Shown here in pieces: positions 1 to 7,442 of a stretch of DNA of 64,000 nucleotides. The stretch lies in contig NZ_JAYSDK010000004.1 of NCBI RefSeq assembly GCF_041914405.1, positions 1 to 64,000 of the forward strand, read 5' to 3'. The stretch comes from Zoogloea sp041914405. Lineage in GTDB: Bacteria > Pseudomonadota > Gammaproteobacteria > Burkholderiales > Rhodocyclaceae. The translations under genes were made by a program, and so were the position numbers. The notes beneath the pieces are model-generated. The model was not told the DNA's origin and ran no database searches. It saw nothing but the letters and a program-made list of their open reading frames with translations. How positions within the stretch are numbered: the stretch's first letter is position 1; every line of letters begins with the position of its first letter.

Positions 1-263
1 ACGTCGCCGAAGACCTGGTGGTGCCGATCATGGACTTCCCGATCCGCATCGACCGGGATGCGCTGACCCTTGGCTACGCCGGCGTGTATGGCTCCTTCCT
101 CCTGTTCGCCAAGCGCGCGTCCAAGAAGTACGGCGTGCCGGCGCGCGACATCCTCGTCGAACTGGGCCGTCGCGGCATGGTCGGCGGGCAGGAGGACATG
201 ATCGAAGATACGGCCATCACGATGGCCCGCGAGCGGGGGATTATTGCAGCCAATCCGATTTGA
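1..263 (+). CDS. 4-hydroxy-2-oxovalerate aldolase, C-terminal fragment
   Basis: This is the last ~86 codons of a gene that begins before the window; the reading frame is open from base 3. The tail carries the pattern typical of the DmpG/BphI C-terminal communication domain: LTLGYAGVYGSFLLFAKRA, then GVPARDILVELGRR and GGQEDMIEDTA. In the family the enzyme cleaves 4-hydroxy-2-oxovalerate to pyruvate and an aldehyde, which is channelled to a partner acylating aldehyde dehydrogenase in the meta-cleavage pathway. The partner gene is not in view. Its position just upstream of an AraC regulator and an aromatic monooxygenase operon suggests the window opens at the end of an aromatic degradation cluster. 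Confidence 0.88.
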   Translation, partial: VAEDLVVPIMDFPIRIDRDALTLGYAGVYGSFLLFAKRASKKYGVPARDILVELGRRGMVGGQEDMIEDTAITMARERGIIAANPI

Positions 264-366
264 TCAGTTCCTTTCACCGCTGCCGACGATTTAAGCTGAG
301 ACATTGAAGACAAGCCGGCAGCCTGAAAGATAAAGTGGGTCGCTGTCATTTTGCTCGGGGTGTGCA

Positions 367-1344
367 ATGCAGAACAATCGCCTGACAGCTCTGGAGCTCC
401 TGCAATCAAGGGATCTCGATGAGGCCCGGGTATTGGTCTCGGGGATATTCTGTGACCACCGCCTTTCCCTGGTGGATCGGCGTGGGCAATTGAACTATCA
501 GCACCGCTATTTGCGGACGCCGGCAATGAGTTTCAGCATCATGAGTTACGGCGCGAATGTCCATGTGGCGCCCCAGGAACTCGACGGCTTCTTTCTCGTG
601 CAATTGCCATTGCGTGGCGAAGACAGAATAGAGTCCGGCGATCAAGCCCGATTAAGCCAGCCCGGAAGTGGAACAATCCACTGTCCGGGACAGTCCTTTT
701 CCATGAACTGGAGCTCAAACTGTTCGAAGCTGGTCGTCCGGATTGAGCGTGAAGCCATGGAACGCCATGCGTCCAACCTCCTTGGCCGGCCATTACGCCA
801 GGCGCTGCAATTCGACACGGACCTGGATACCCGAAGCGGCGGCGGACAGGCCTGGGAAACGACCATCCGCCAACTTCTCCGCAGCCTGCAGCAGAACCCC
901 GAACTGGTGGCGCACCCGTTGATGCGCGCGCAATTCGAGCAGCTGATCATGTCGGGCCTGCTGGTCTGGCAGGGCAACAGCCTCAGCGAGAGTTTAGGAA
1001 AACCAGAGCCCGAAGTCCTTCCCCGGCATCTCAAGGTCGCGGAAGACTACATGCGCGCCCACCTGGACTCCGCCATTACCAACGAACAGCTGGCCGAATT
1101 GACGGGAATCAGCCTGCGCACGCTGTACAACAGTTTCCGGAAGTTTCGCGGCGTCAGCCCCATGCGCTACCTCAGGGACTTGCGTATGGAAAAGGTCCGC
1201 CAGGAATTGCTGGATACCAGCAGGCTCCGGAACGTGACCAGCGTGGCCACGCGCTGGGGCTTTTTCGAACTGGGCCGTTTTGCCGCCGAATACCGGAAGC
1301 GCTACGGAGAGTCGCCCAGCGACACCCTCAAGCGCGTTCCATGA
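367..1344 (+). CDS. AraC/XylS-family transcriptional regulator
   Basis: The 325-residue protein has the two-part build of catabolic AraC regulators. Residues ~40-200 form a ligand-sensing domain of the AraC-binding-like type, and residues ~220-322 a double helix-turn-helix domain (ITNEQLAELTGISLRTLYNSF, then VTSVATRWGFFELGRFAAEY and RYGESPSDTL). It lies 160 bp upstream of the monooxygenase operon on the same strand. The most economical reading is that it activates that operon in response to the aromatic substrate or a product; this is inference from position. The ATG at 367 has no strong Shine-Dalgarno sequence, which may mean low expression. Confidence 0.9.
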   Translation: MQNNRLTALELLQSRDLDEARVLVSGIFCDHRLSLVDRRGQLNYQHRYLRTPAMSFSIMSYGANVHVAPQELDGFFLVQLPLRGEDRIESGDQARLSQPGSGTIHCPGQSFSMNWSSNCSKLVVRIEREAMERHASNLLGRPLRQALQFDTDLDTRSGGGQAWETTIRQLLRSLQQNPELVAHPLMRAQFEQLIMSGLLVWQGNSLSESLGKPEPEVLPRHLKVAEDYMRAHLDSAITNEQLAELTGISLRTLYNSFRKFRGVSPMRYLRDLRMEKVRQELLDTSRLRNVTSVATRWGFFELGRFAAEYRKRYGESPSDTLKRVP

Positions 1345-1380
1345 GTGAATATTTCTTTTTGTCTCAATTCCGACAAATAA

Positions 1381-1393
1381 GTGCAAATTGCAC
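1381..1393. promoter_or_regulatory. palindrome in the AraC-monooxygenase gap, candidate operator
   Basis: GTGCAAATTGCAC is a perfect 6-1-6 inverted repeat in the 160-bp gap between the regulator and the monooxygenase gene. Two further TGCA words follow at 1398 and 1409; the last reads TGCAATAAGCGCATA, one mismatch from the XylS half-site TGCA-N6-GGNTA. The gap is more AT-rich than its surroundings. An operator for the upstream AraC protein is plausible but unproven. Confidence 0.4.
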
Positions 1394-1504
1394 TCACTGC
1401 ACACATCCTGCAATAAGCGCATAGCCAATAGATTGTACTTGCCCGAAATTGACATCGCCTAGACGAATAGGCCCCAACAGACTTCAGAATCGGAGCAAGC
1501 GAAC

Positions 1505-2734
1505 ATGCGCAATATCACTATTGTCGGAGCAGGCCAGGCTGGGCTTCAGCTGGGTATTGGACTCCTTAATAAAGGGTATACGGTAAAGATCATATCCAAC
1601 CGCACTGGCGAGGAAATTGCGAAGGGCAAGGTTCTTTCCAGTCAGTCCATGTACGACATGGCGCTGAGCCACGAAAGGGAATTGGGAATTGCCTTCTGGG
1701 ACGCGGAATGCCCGCCGATCGAAGGCGCCCACATCCGCGCCGGCAATGCGGAAACCGGCCCCATGCTGGATTTCCGCTCACGCATGTCGGCCAGTGGCCA
1801 GTCGGTGGACCAACGGCTCAAGATGCCGCGCTGGATGGACGAATTCGAACGCCTCGGTGGCGACCTGGTGATCGGCGACGTGGACATGGCCGAGCTGGAA
1901 CGTCTGGTGGACACCTCGGACCTGGTGCTCGTGGCGACCGGCAAGGGCGAACTGGGCAAGCTCTTCGAGCGGGACAGCGCCCGATGCACCTTCGACCGCC
2001 CGCAGCGCGCCATCGCCCTCACCTACGTCCATGGCATGGTGCCGCGGGAAGACTTCACGGCCCTGAACATCAACATCAACCCCGGCGTCGGCGAACTGGT
2101 GCATTTCCCCGCCCTGACCCACACCGGCCCCTGCGACATCATCAACATCGAATGCGTGATCGGCGGCCCGATGGACCGTTGGGATGCCGTGAAAACCCCG
2201 GCCGACCACCTCGCCATGACCAAGGCCCTGATTGCCGAATTCTTCCCGTGGGAAGCTCCGCGCTTCAAGGACATCCGCCTGACCGACGACAACGGCATCC
2301 TGTTTGGCCGCGTGACGCCCACCGTGCGCAACGCGATCGGCGTACTGCCCTCCGGCCGGACAGTGCTCGGCCTCGGCGACGTACTGGTGCTGAATGACCC
2401 GATGACCGGCCAGGGTTCGAACAACGCCTCCAAGGGCGCCAGCATGTATCTCGAGGCCATTGTGAACCGCGGCCAGGCCGGCTTCGACCGCGCCTGGATG
2501 GAAGCCCTCGCAGAACAGTACTGGGACTACGCTCAATGGTCCGCGCGCTTCACCAACAGCATGCTCGTTCCGCCTCCGCCCCATGTCATGCAGTTCCTGG
2601 GCACCTGCTGCCAGAACAGCGCACTGGCCCATAAATTCGCCGACGCCTTTAACGATCCCAAGAGCCTGTCCACCTGGTTCTACGACCCGGAAGCAACCGG
2701 TCGACTCATCGAAGAAATGGCACTGGCCGCCTGA
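1505..2734 (+). CDS. styrene/indole monooxygenase-type flavoprotein (StyA/IndA family)
   Basis: The 409-residue protein is close in length to StyA (about 415). It has an N-terminal FAD-binding GAGQAG motif (residues 8-13), then the family blocks LVATGKGELGKLFE, FDRPQRAIAL and VLNDPMTGQGSNNASKGA near residue 300. Such group E monooxygenases use FADH2 made by a separate reductase and O2 to epoxidise styrene or indole; the reductase is encoded two genes downstream. At the positions aligned by eye to StyA Asn46, Val48, His50 and Tyr73 this protein has Ser45, Gln47, Met49 and Ile72, the set I recall for indole monooxygenases rather than styrene monooxygenases. At the next such position it has Ala or His rather than Ile. 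Substrate is therefore open, with indole favoured. It is the first gene of an operon with fadL-like, reductase and hemerythrin genes. Confidence 0.88.
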   Translation: MRNITIVGAGQAGLQLGIGLLNKGYTVKIISNRTGEEIAKGKVLSSQSMYDMALSHERELGIAFWDAECPPIEGAHIRAGNAETGPMLDFRSRMSASGQSVDQRLKMPRWMDEFERLGGDLVIGDVDMAELERLVDTSDLVLVATGKGELGKLFERDSARCTFDRPQRAIALTYVHGMVPREDFTALNININPGVGELVHFPALTHTGPCDIINIECVIGGPMDRWDAVKTPADHLAMTKALIAEFFPWEAPRFKDIRLTDDNGILFGRVTPTVRNAIGVLPSGRTVLGLGDVLVLNDPMTGQGSNNASKGASMYLEAIVNRGQAGFDRAWMEALAEQYWDYAQWSARFTNSMLVPPPPHVMQFLGTCCQNSALAHKFADAFNDPKSLSTWFYDPEATGRLIEEMALAA

Positions 2735-2812
2735 ACTCCGACCATCGCCGGCCAGCCTCCAACCGCCGGCGGCCAACACACTGGCAAGAACAAACGCATT
2801 CCGGAGCCCAAC

Positions 2813-3994
2813 ATGACCTACCCCCCAACCCGACGCCTTTCCTGTCCTGCTTGCGTACGCGTGGGCACCGCAGTCGCGGCCCTCGCCCTCTTTTCGTCCG
2901 CCCATGCGACCAACGGCCCAATGCCCCACGGCTATGGCATCAAGGCCATGGGCATGGGCGGCGCATCCATTGCCCTGCCCCAGGATGCCCTCGCCGCCGC
3001 CAACAACCCGGCCGGCATGGCATTTGTGGGTAATCGCCTCGATCTGGGACTGTCCGTGGTGATCGTGGACCCCAAGTCCAGCTTTGGCGGCACCGAGTTC
3101 AACGGGGACGGCGTCAAAGCCATCCCCGTGCCTGAACTGGGCTATAACCGGGTCATCGACGACCACCGATCCATCGGGATCTCGGTCTATGGCAACGGCG
3201 TGAGTACCGTGTATGACACGCCACTGCTGGGTGGCCGTGACAAGGACAGTGCCAAGCTGACCCAGATCATCGCGTCACCGACCTATGCCATTCAGCTTGC
3301 GCCGGGCTATGCACTCGGCGTCTCGGCGGATTTTGCCTATCAGCGCTTCAAGGTTGACGGTGTGCCCGATGCCCTCGGTGTGGAAAGTCCGGGGGCCGAC
3401 TCCTCTACCGGGGTCGGCTTCAAGCTGGGCTGGTCTGGCCAGGTGAGCGAGCAGATCACCTTGGGCGCGATGTACTCGTCCCGCATCAGCATGGGCAAAC
3501 TCAAAAAGTACAGCAACCTGCTGGCCCGTCACGGTGAGTTCGATATTCCGGAACGTTACGGGATCGGTGTGGCCTGGCGCCCGACAGCGAGCATCGTGGT
3601 GGCAGCCGACGTGATGCGCGTGAATTGGGGCGACCTGGACTCCCTGGCCAACGCGCTGACCGCCAGCGAGCCCGGCTTCGGCTGGCGCAGCCAGACGGTG
3701 ACCCGCGCCGGTGTATCCTGGCAAGCCACGCCTGCCCTGACCTTGCGCACCGGGGTCAGCCATGGCCAGCAGATCGTCAGCCGGGAAAGCGCCACCCTCG
3801 ACTATCTGGCCCCCGTCACGCCCCAGGATCACTTCACCCTGGGCGGCACGTATGCCCTCAGCAAGGACACGGAGGTATCCGTCATGTATGCCCGGGCCTT
3901 CGGCTCCGAAGTCCGCGGCAGCGGGCCGAGCAACGGGGTAAATGTCGATATGTCCCAGCACTGGGTCGGCGCCGCCATGGCTTTCAAGTGGTGA
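2813..3994 (+). CDS. FadL/TodX-family outer membrane hydrocarbon channel
   Basis: The 393-residue protein has a signal peptide with likely cleavage after SSAHA (about residue 32). The mature N-terminus (GYGIKAMGMGGASIALPQDA, then NNPAGMAF) matches the hatch region of FadL-type beta-barrels, including the NPA signature. The rest is alternating beta-strand sequence ending in an aromatic-rich strand (WVGAAMAFKW). Family members such as TodX and XylN pass hydrophobic aromatics or fatty acids across the outer membrane. It lies 78 bp after the monooxygenase gene and 118 bp before its reductase, so it probably imports the monooxygenase substrate. Confidence 0.88.
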   Translation: MTYPPTRRLSCPACVRVGTAVAALALFSSAHATNGPMPHGYGIKAMGMGGASIALPQDALAAANNPAGMAFVGNRLDLGLSVVIVDPKSSFGGTEFNGDGVKAIPVPELGYNRVIDDHRSIGISVYGNGVSTVYDTPLLGGRDKDSAKLTQIIASPTYAIQLAPGYALGVSADFAYQRFKVDGVPDALGVESPGADSSTGVGFKLGWSGQVSEQITLGAMYSSRISMGKLKKYSNLLARHGEFDIPERYGIGVAWRPTASIVVAADVMRVNWGDLDSLANALTASEPGFGWRSQTVTRAGVSWQATPALTLRTGVSHGQQIVSRESATLDYLAPVTPQDHFTLGGTYALSKDTEVSVMYARAFGSEVRGSGPSNGVNVDMSQHWVGAAMAFKW

Positions 3995-4112
3995 TGCAAC
4001 CCGCAACAGAACGACCGTAACAAGGGTGGAGCCAACCCGGCTCCGCCCTGTCAGGACGGCGCTGCCGCGCTTGGCAGCCTCTGTCCGAGTACGCTCAGAA
4101 AAGGAAACCTCC

Positions 4113-4619
4113 ATGGTCAGCATCGACCTTTTTCGCGATGGCATGGCCCGCCTGACCGGCGCCGTCAATGTCATCACCACCGATGGCCCAAAGGGCTTTG
4201 CCGGCATGACCGCCACGGCAGTCTGCAGCGTGACCGATCAGCCCCCCACCCTGCTCACCTGCATCAACCGCTCGTCCTACGCTCATGCCATTTTCAGCGG
4301 CAACGGCGTGCTTTGCGTCAATGTACTGGCAGCCGAACAGCAGGAAGTGGCCCGACTCTTTGCCGACCGCAATGTGACGATGCCGGAACGCCTGACCCAG
4401 GTCGCCCATGAACACCTTCTGACCGGCAGTCCGGCCCTGAGCGGGGCTCTGGTCAGCTTTGACTGCCGAATCACGCAGCAACAGTCCTTGGGCTCCCACG
4501 ATCTGTTTATCTGCGAAGTCCAGGCAGTCAAAATAGGGAATTCCGCCGCAGGACTGACCTATTTCGGACGTGAGTACCATGCAATCGGCCTGCCCGCCCT
4601 GGCTTCAGCCATCGGCTGA
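4113..4619 (+). CDS. flavin reductase, partner of the monooxygenase (StyB/HpaC type)
   Basis: The 168-residue protein belongs to the flavin reductase-like (PF01613) family. It starts MVSIDLFRDGMARLTGAVNV and has the usual GFAGMTATAVCSV and PTLLTCINRSSYAH blocks around the flavin site, ending near GLTYFGREYHAI. The ATG at 4113 follows AAGGA at a suitable distance; the frame stays open upstream to 3942, but that would overlap the FadL gene and lacks family similarity. By analogy with StyB it reduces FAD with NADH and releases FADH2 to the monooxygenase encoded two genes upstream. Having the channel gene between oxygenase and reductase differs from the styAB order. Confidence 0.87.
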   Translation: MVSIDLFRDGMARLTGAVNVITTDGPKGFAGMTATAVCSVTDQPPTLLTCINRSSYAHAIFSGNGVLCVNVLAAEQQEVARLFADRNVTMPERLTQVAHEHLLTGSPALSGALVSFDCRITQQQSLGSHDLFICEVQAVKIGNSAAGLTYFGREYHAIGLPALASAIG

Positions 4620-4673
4620 GTCGTGCCCGCCCCAACCACAAGAGATATCGAACAGCAACAAGGAGACACGCTG

Positions 4674-5114
4674 ATGACCACGATTCCGGAATTCACCTGG
4701 AGCGATCGCTACCTGCTGGGACACAAAGCCATCGACGACACCCATCGGGAATTCGTCGAATGCGTGCACGCACTGCAAGAAGCCAGTGATGCCGACATCC
4801 CGGCGGCCCTGGAAGCCTTCATTCAGCACGCCGAAGCCCATTTCACCCAGGAAAACGGCTGGCTGAACGCTCCGGACTTTCCTGGCGGCGGCGAGTGCCA
4901 TATCGAGGAACATGAAAAGGTGCTGAGCTCCGCCTATGACGTACGGGAGGTTGTGGCGCAGGGCCGATACGATGTCGCCCGCGCCTATGCCCAGGCACTT
5001 GTGGACTGGTTTCCAGGGCATGCGGATTACATGGATTCCGCCCTTGCCACCTGGCTCGTGAAACGCAGCCACAACGGGCGGCCTCTGGTATTCCGCCGCA
5101 TGGAGACGGTGTAG
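4674..5114 (+). CDS. bacteriohemerythrin
   Basis: The 146-residue single-domain protein has the full set of di-iron ligands in canonical spacing: His24, His56 with Glu60, His76 with His80, and His116 with Asp121. Family members bind O2 reversibly and serve in O2 sensing, storage or delivery. AGGAG at 4661-4665 sets the start at 4674. It lies 54 bp after the flavin reductase and is the last gene before the tRNA cluster, so it is probably co-transcribed with the monooxygenase operon. Delivering or buffering O2 for the oxygenase in a facultative denitrifier is an attractive but untested role. Confidence 0.9.
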   Translation: MTTIPEFTWSDRYLLGHKAIDDTHREFVECVHALQEASDADIPAALEAFIQHAEAHFTQENGWLNAPDFPGGGECHIEEHEKVLSSAYDVREVVAQGRYDVARAYAQALVDWFPGHADYMDSALATWLVKRSHNGRPLVFRRMETV

Positions 5115-5171
5115 AACAGAGCGAAGCGCCCCGGTTTACACGGCGCCAGGAGGGTCGGACAACTCCGCATG

Positions 5172-5201
5172 TTCACAAAAGCATCAAATGGGTGTTAGAA
5201 T
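5172..5201 (+). promoter_or_regulatory. candidate sigma-70 promoter of the tRNA cluster
   Basis: TTCACA (5172-5177) and TAGAAT (5196-5201) are separated by 18 bp. They lie about 43 bp upstream of the first tRNA in a locally AT-rich stretch. Each hexamer is one or two bases from consensus. Confidence 0.5.
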
Positions 5202-5243
5202 TATCAACTCGCTGAACGGTTGATCCGAAAGCGAAAAAACTAT

Positions 5244-5319
5244 TCCTCGATAGCTCAGTCGGTAGAGCGCCGGACTGTTAATCCGTAGGTCCCTGGTTCG
5301 AGCCCAGGTCGAGGAGCCA
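5244..5319 (+). tRNA. tRNA-Asn (GTT)
   Basis: The 7-bp acceptor stem TCCTCGA/TCGAGGA closes the cloverleaf. D-loop (AGCTCAGTCGGTAGAGC) and T-loop (GGTTCGAGCCC) are normal. The anticodon GTT is at 5277-5279 in loop CTGTTAA. The 3' end is encoded as GCCA. It is the first of three tandem tRNAs. Confidence 0.97.
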
Positions 5320-5328
5320 GAATTCAAT

Positions 5329-5404
5329 GCGGCAGTAGCTCAGTTGGTAGAGCGCAACCTTGCCAAGGTTGAGGTCGAGAGTTCGAGACTCTTCTGCCGC
5401 TCCA
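5329..5404 (+). tRNA. tRNA-Gly (GCC)
   Basis: Acceptor stem GCGGCAG/CTGCCGC, followed by encoded TCCA. Anticodon stem CAACC/GGTTG holds loop TTGCCAA with GCC at 5362-5364. It lies 9 bp after tRNA-Asn in the same transcript. Confidence 0.97.
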
Positions 5405-5416
5405 GTTTGAAGAAGT

Positions 5417-5492
5417 GGGTTGTTAGCTCAGTTGGTAGAGCAGCGGACTCTTAATCCGTAGGTCGAGTGTTCGAGTCACTCACAACCCACCA
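5417..5492 (+). tRNA. tRNA-Lys (CTT)
   Basis: Acceptor stem GGGTTGT/ACAACCC with encoded ACCA. The anticodon loop CTCTTAA reads CTT at 5450-5452, so this is the CTT isoacceptor rather than TTT. It is the last tRNA of the cluster and is followed by a strong terminator. Confidence 0.96.
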
Positions 5493-5505
5493 CAGTATTG
5501 CCGGT

Positions 5506-5529
5506 AAAGGCCACCTTCGGGTGGCCTTT
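5506..5529. terminator. rho-independent terminator after the tRNA cluster
   Basis: AAAGGCCACC and GGTGGCCTTT form a 10-bp perfect stem with a TTCG tetraloop. The A/T-flanked symmetric form lets it serve both the tRNA transcript and the SulP gene that ends at 5544 on the opposite strand. Confidence 0.85.
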
Positions 5530-5543
5530 GTCATTTCCGGTCT

Positions 5544-7184
5544 TCAAACGCCCAGCCGCGACTGCGTAGCCTGTACGGCGTCATCCACGCTCCAATAGGC
5601 GGCGATGGCGTGGTCGGTTTCACCAATCAGGCCTGCGCGGGCCAACGCGTCGCGGATGCGGTCCTTTACGCGGGCGAGAGCCAGTTCAATGCCGGCGCTA
5701 CGCAGGTTGGCGGCCAACTCGGCGAGCGCTTCGCTGGCCGTCACGTCCAGGTCATCGCACATCTCCAGGCTCAACACCACCACGCCCGGCCGCCGCTCAA
5801 GGGCCATCGAACGCACCGACTGGAAAGCCTGCTCGGCGTTGGCGAAGAACAACGGTTCATCCACCCGCAGGATAAGCAAGCCCGGCATGCGGAGCGCCTC
5901 AGCATGGCGCTGACAGTCCTGATAATCACGGGTGCCTGGCAACTGCCCCAGCTCCACCACCACCGGCTGCGCGAAGCGATGAATCGCCAGCAACAGGGAC
6001 GAGCCGACAGCCAGCAACATGCCGAACAACACTCCAAACGCCAGCACCGCCACCGCCGCCATCACCGCCAACCAGGCATCGCCGCCCAGCCGCAAGCCGG
6101 TGATCACCGCTTTCGGCCACAGATTGTGGGACAGGATGCCGATCATCACCGCCGCCAGCACCGGCAGCGGCAGCAGGCCCAACGCATCGCGGGCGTGCCA
6201 CAGCAACAAACCGAGGGTCAGCGCAGCCGCCAGCCCGGCCGCCTTGCTACGCGCCCCCGCCGAATAATTGGCGGCTGCCGCCGAGAAACCCGCGCCCACC
6301 GGCAAGCCCTGCAGGATGCCGCTCAGCAGGTTGCTGGCGCCGATAGCCAACAGCTCCCGGTCGGCATTCAGCGTGTCGCCTTTCTGCAAAGCCAACGAAC
6401 GCACGGAGCCCCAGGACTCGGCGAACAGGATCAGCAGCAACGCCGGCGCCCATTCCGCCATTCGCAGCCAGCGCTCGGCACTCAGGGACGGCATCTCCAG
6501 GGCCAAGCTGCGCCACTCGATATGCCCCACCAGGGCAATACCACGCCCGCCCAGGTCGAAGCTTGCTGACGCCGCGATGCCCAGCGCCAGCACCACCAGC
6601 GACTGGGGCAGGAAGACCACTCGCCTCAAGCCGTGATGCACAGCCAGCCACAGCAAGAGCGCGAAAGCCCCTAGCCCGACGCTGGGCCAGTGGATCGCGT
6701 CCGCCACATCGAGCAGCCCCGCCACCAGTTGCCACGCATCTCGTCCCGGCACCTGCACCCCGGCCAGATGCGGCAGTTGCTTGAGCACGATGGTCACCGC
6801 CAGCCCCCACGCGAAGCCGCGCAGCACCGGCCGCGAGATGAAGGCGCCAATGGAACCGGTATGCAGCAGGCCCGCCATCACGAACAGCCCACCGGTCAGC
6901 AGCACCAGCGCGTAGCCCATCTCCGGCCCACCCACCGCCACCGCGGTGGCGAAGATCGCCGCGGCGGACGAGGTCGGCGCGACGATCGCGAAACGGCTGG
7001 TGCCGAACAGCGGATAGACGATCAGGCCGAGCAGCGCGGCCAGCAGCGCATGGGACGGCGAGACGCCGGCAATGGCCGCATAGGCCACCGATTCCGGCAA
7101 CAACACACCCGCCACCGACAAGCCGGCGAGAATATCGCCCCATGGCAAGCTGGGAGCGGCGGGCAGCGCACGAAGAGGCGACAT
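5544..7184 (-). CDS. SulP/SLC26-family anion transporter with STAS domain
   Basis: About 546 residues if started at the ATG at 7184; a GTG at 7211 would add nine residues but has no ribosome-binding site. The N-terminal ~400 residues are membrane-spanning and carry SulP sequence (GVLLPESVAYAAIAG, then FAIVAPTSSAAAIFA and ILQGLPVGAGFSAAAANYS). The last ~110 residues form a cytoplasmic STAS domain. Family members carry sulfate, bicarbonate or dicarboxylates as H+ or Na+ symporters; the substrate cannot be read here and no carbonic anhydrase or sulfur gene is adjacent. It is convergent with the tRNA cluster. Confidence 0.9.
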   Translation of the reverse strand: MSPLRALPAAPSLPWGDILAGLSVAGVLLPESVAYAAIAGVSPSHALLAALLGLIVYPLFGTSRFAIVAPTSSAAAIFATAVAVGGPEMGYALVLLTGGLFVMAGLLHTGSIGAFISRPVLRGFAWGLAVTIVLKQLPHLAGVQVPGRDAWQLVAGLLDVADAIHWPSVGLGAFALLLWLAVHHGLRRVVFLPQSLVVLALGIAASASFDLGGRGIALVGHIEWRSLALEMPSLSAERWLRMAEWAPALLLILFAESWGSVRSLALQKGDTLNADRELLAIGASNLLSGILQGLPVGAGFSAAAANYSAGARSKAAGLAAALTLGLLLWHARDALGLLPLPVLAAVMIGILSHNLWPKAVITGLRLGGDAWLAVMAAVAVLAFGVLFGMLLAVGSSLLLAIHRFAQPVVVELGQLPGTRDYQDCQRHAEALRMPGLLILRVDEPLFFANAEQAFQSVRSMALERRPGVVVLSLEMCDDLDVTASEALAELAANLRSAGIELALARVKDRIRDALARAGLIGETDHAIAAYWSVDDAVQATQSRLGV

Positions 7185-7315
7185 GGCAGACGAGACCTGG
7201 CAACTCGGCACGGGATGGAAAGATTATGCGCAATCCGCCCGGCCAGCGGGGTGCCTCGCATTCCTTTGCGCAGCCGCTAGGGTTATCCCTAGGGGGATTT
7301 ACCGATTCCGTATTC

Positions 7316-7335
7316 TTACGTTAACGTCAACGTTA
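7316..7335. promoter_or_regulatory. overlapping inverted repeats, candidate MerR-type operator
   Basis: TTACGTT/AACGTCA is a near-perfect inverted repeat around GTTAAC, and it overlaps a second one, TAACGT-CA-ACGTTA (7322-7335). TTATAC at 7333 could be a -10 element. The form resembles operators of LiuR-like MerR regulators of acyl-CoA catabolism. A CTAGGG-TTAT-CCCTAG hairpin lies just upstream (7277-7292). It sits 108 bp before the alpha/beta hydrolase start; no regulator gene is adjacent. Confidence 0.35.
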
Positions 7336-7442
7336 TACAAAGACAAAGACGCGACGCTCACAGCACGGCATTCCGGATCTTCAGGCAATGCGGATCCGGC
7401 GCCCGGAGCGGCCCGCCCCAATACGCCAAAGGAGCAGCACCC

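Noticed and set aside
4623..4673. Upstream GTG start for the hemerythrin
   Set aside because: The ATG at 4674 has AGGAG at proper spacing and matches the family N-terminus; the extra 17 residues show no similarity.
5244..5492. tRNA cluster as an integration site for a genomic island
   Set aside because: No integrase, no direct repeat of a tRNA 3' end and no composition break were seen on either side.
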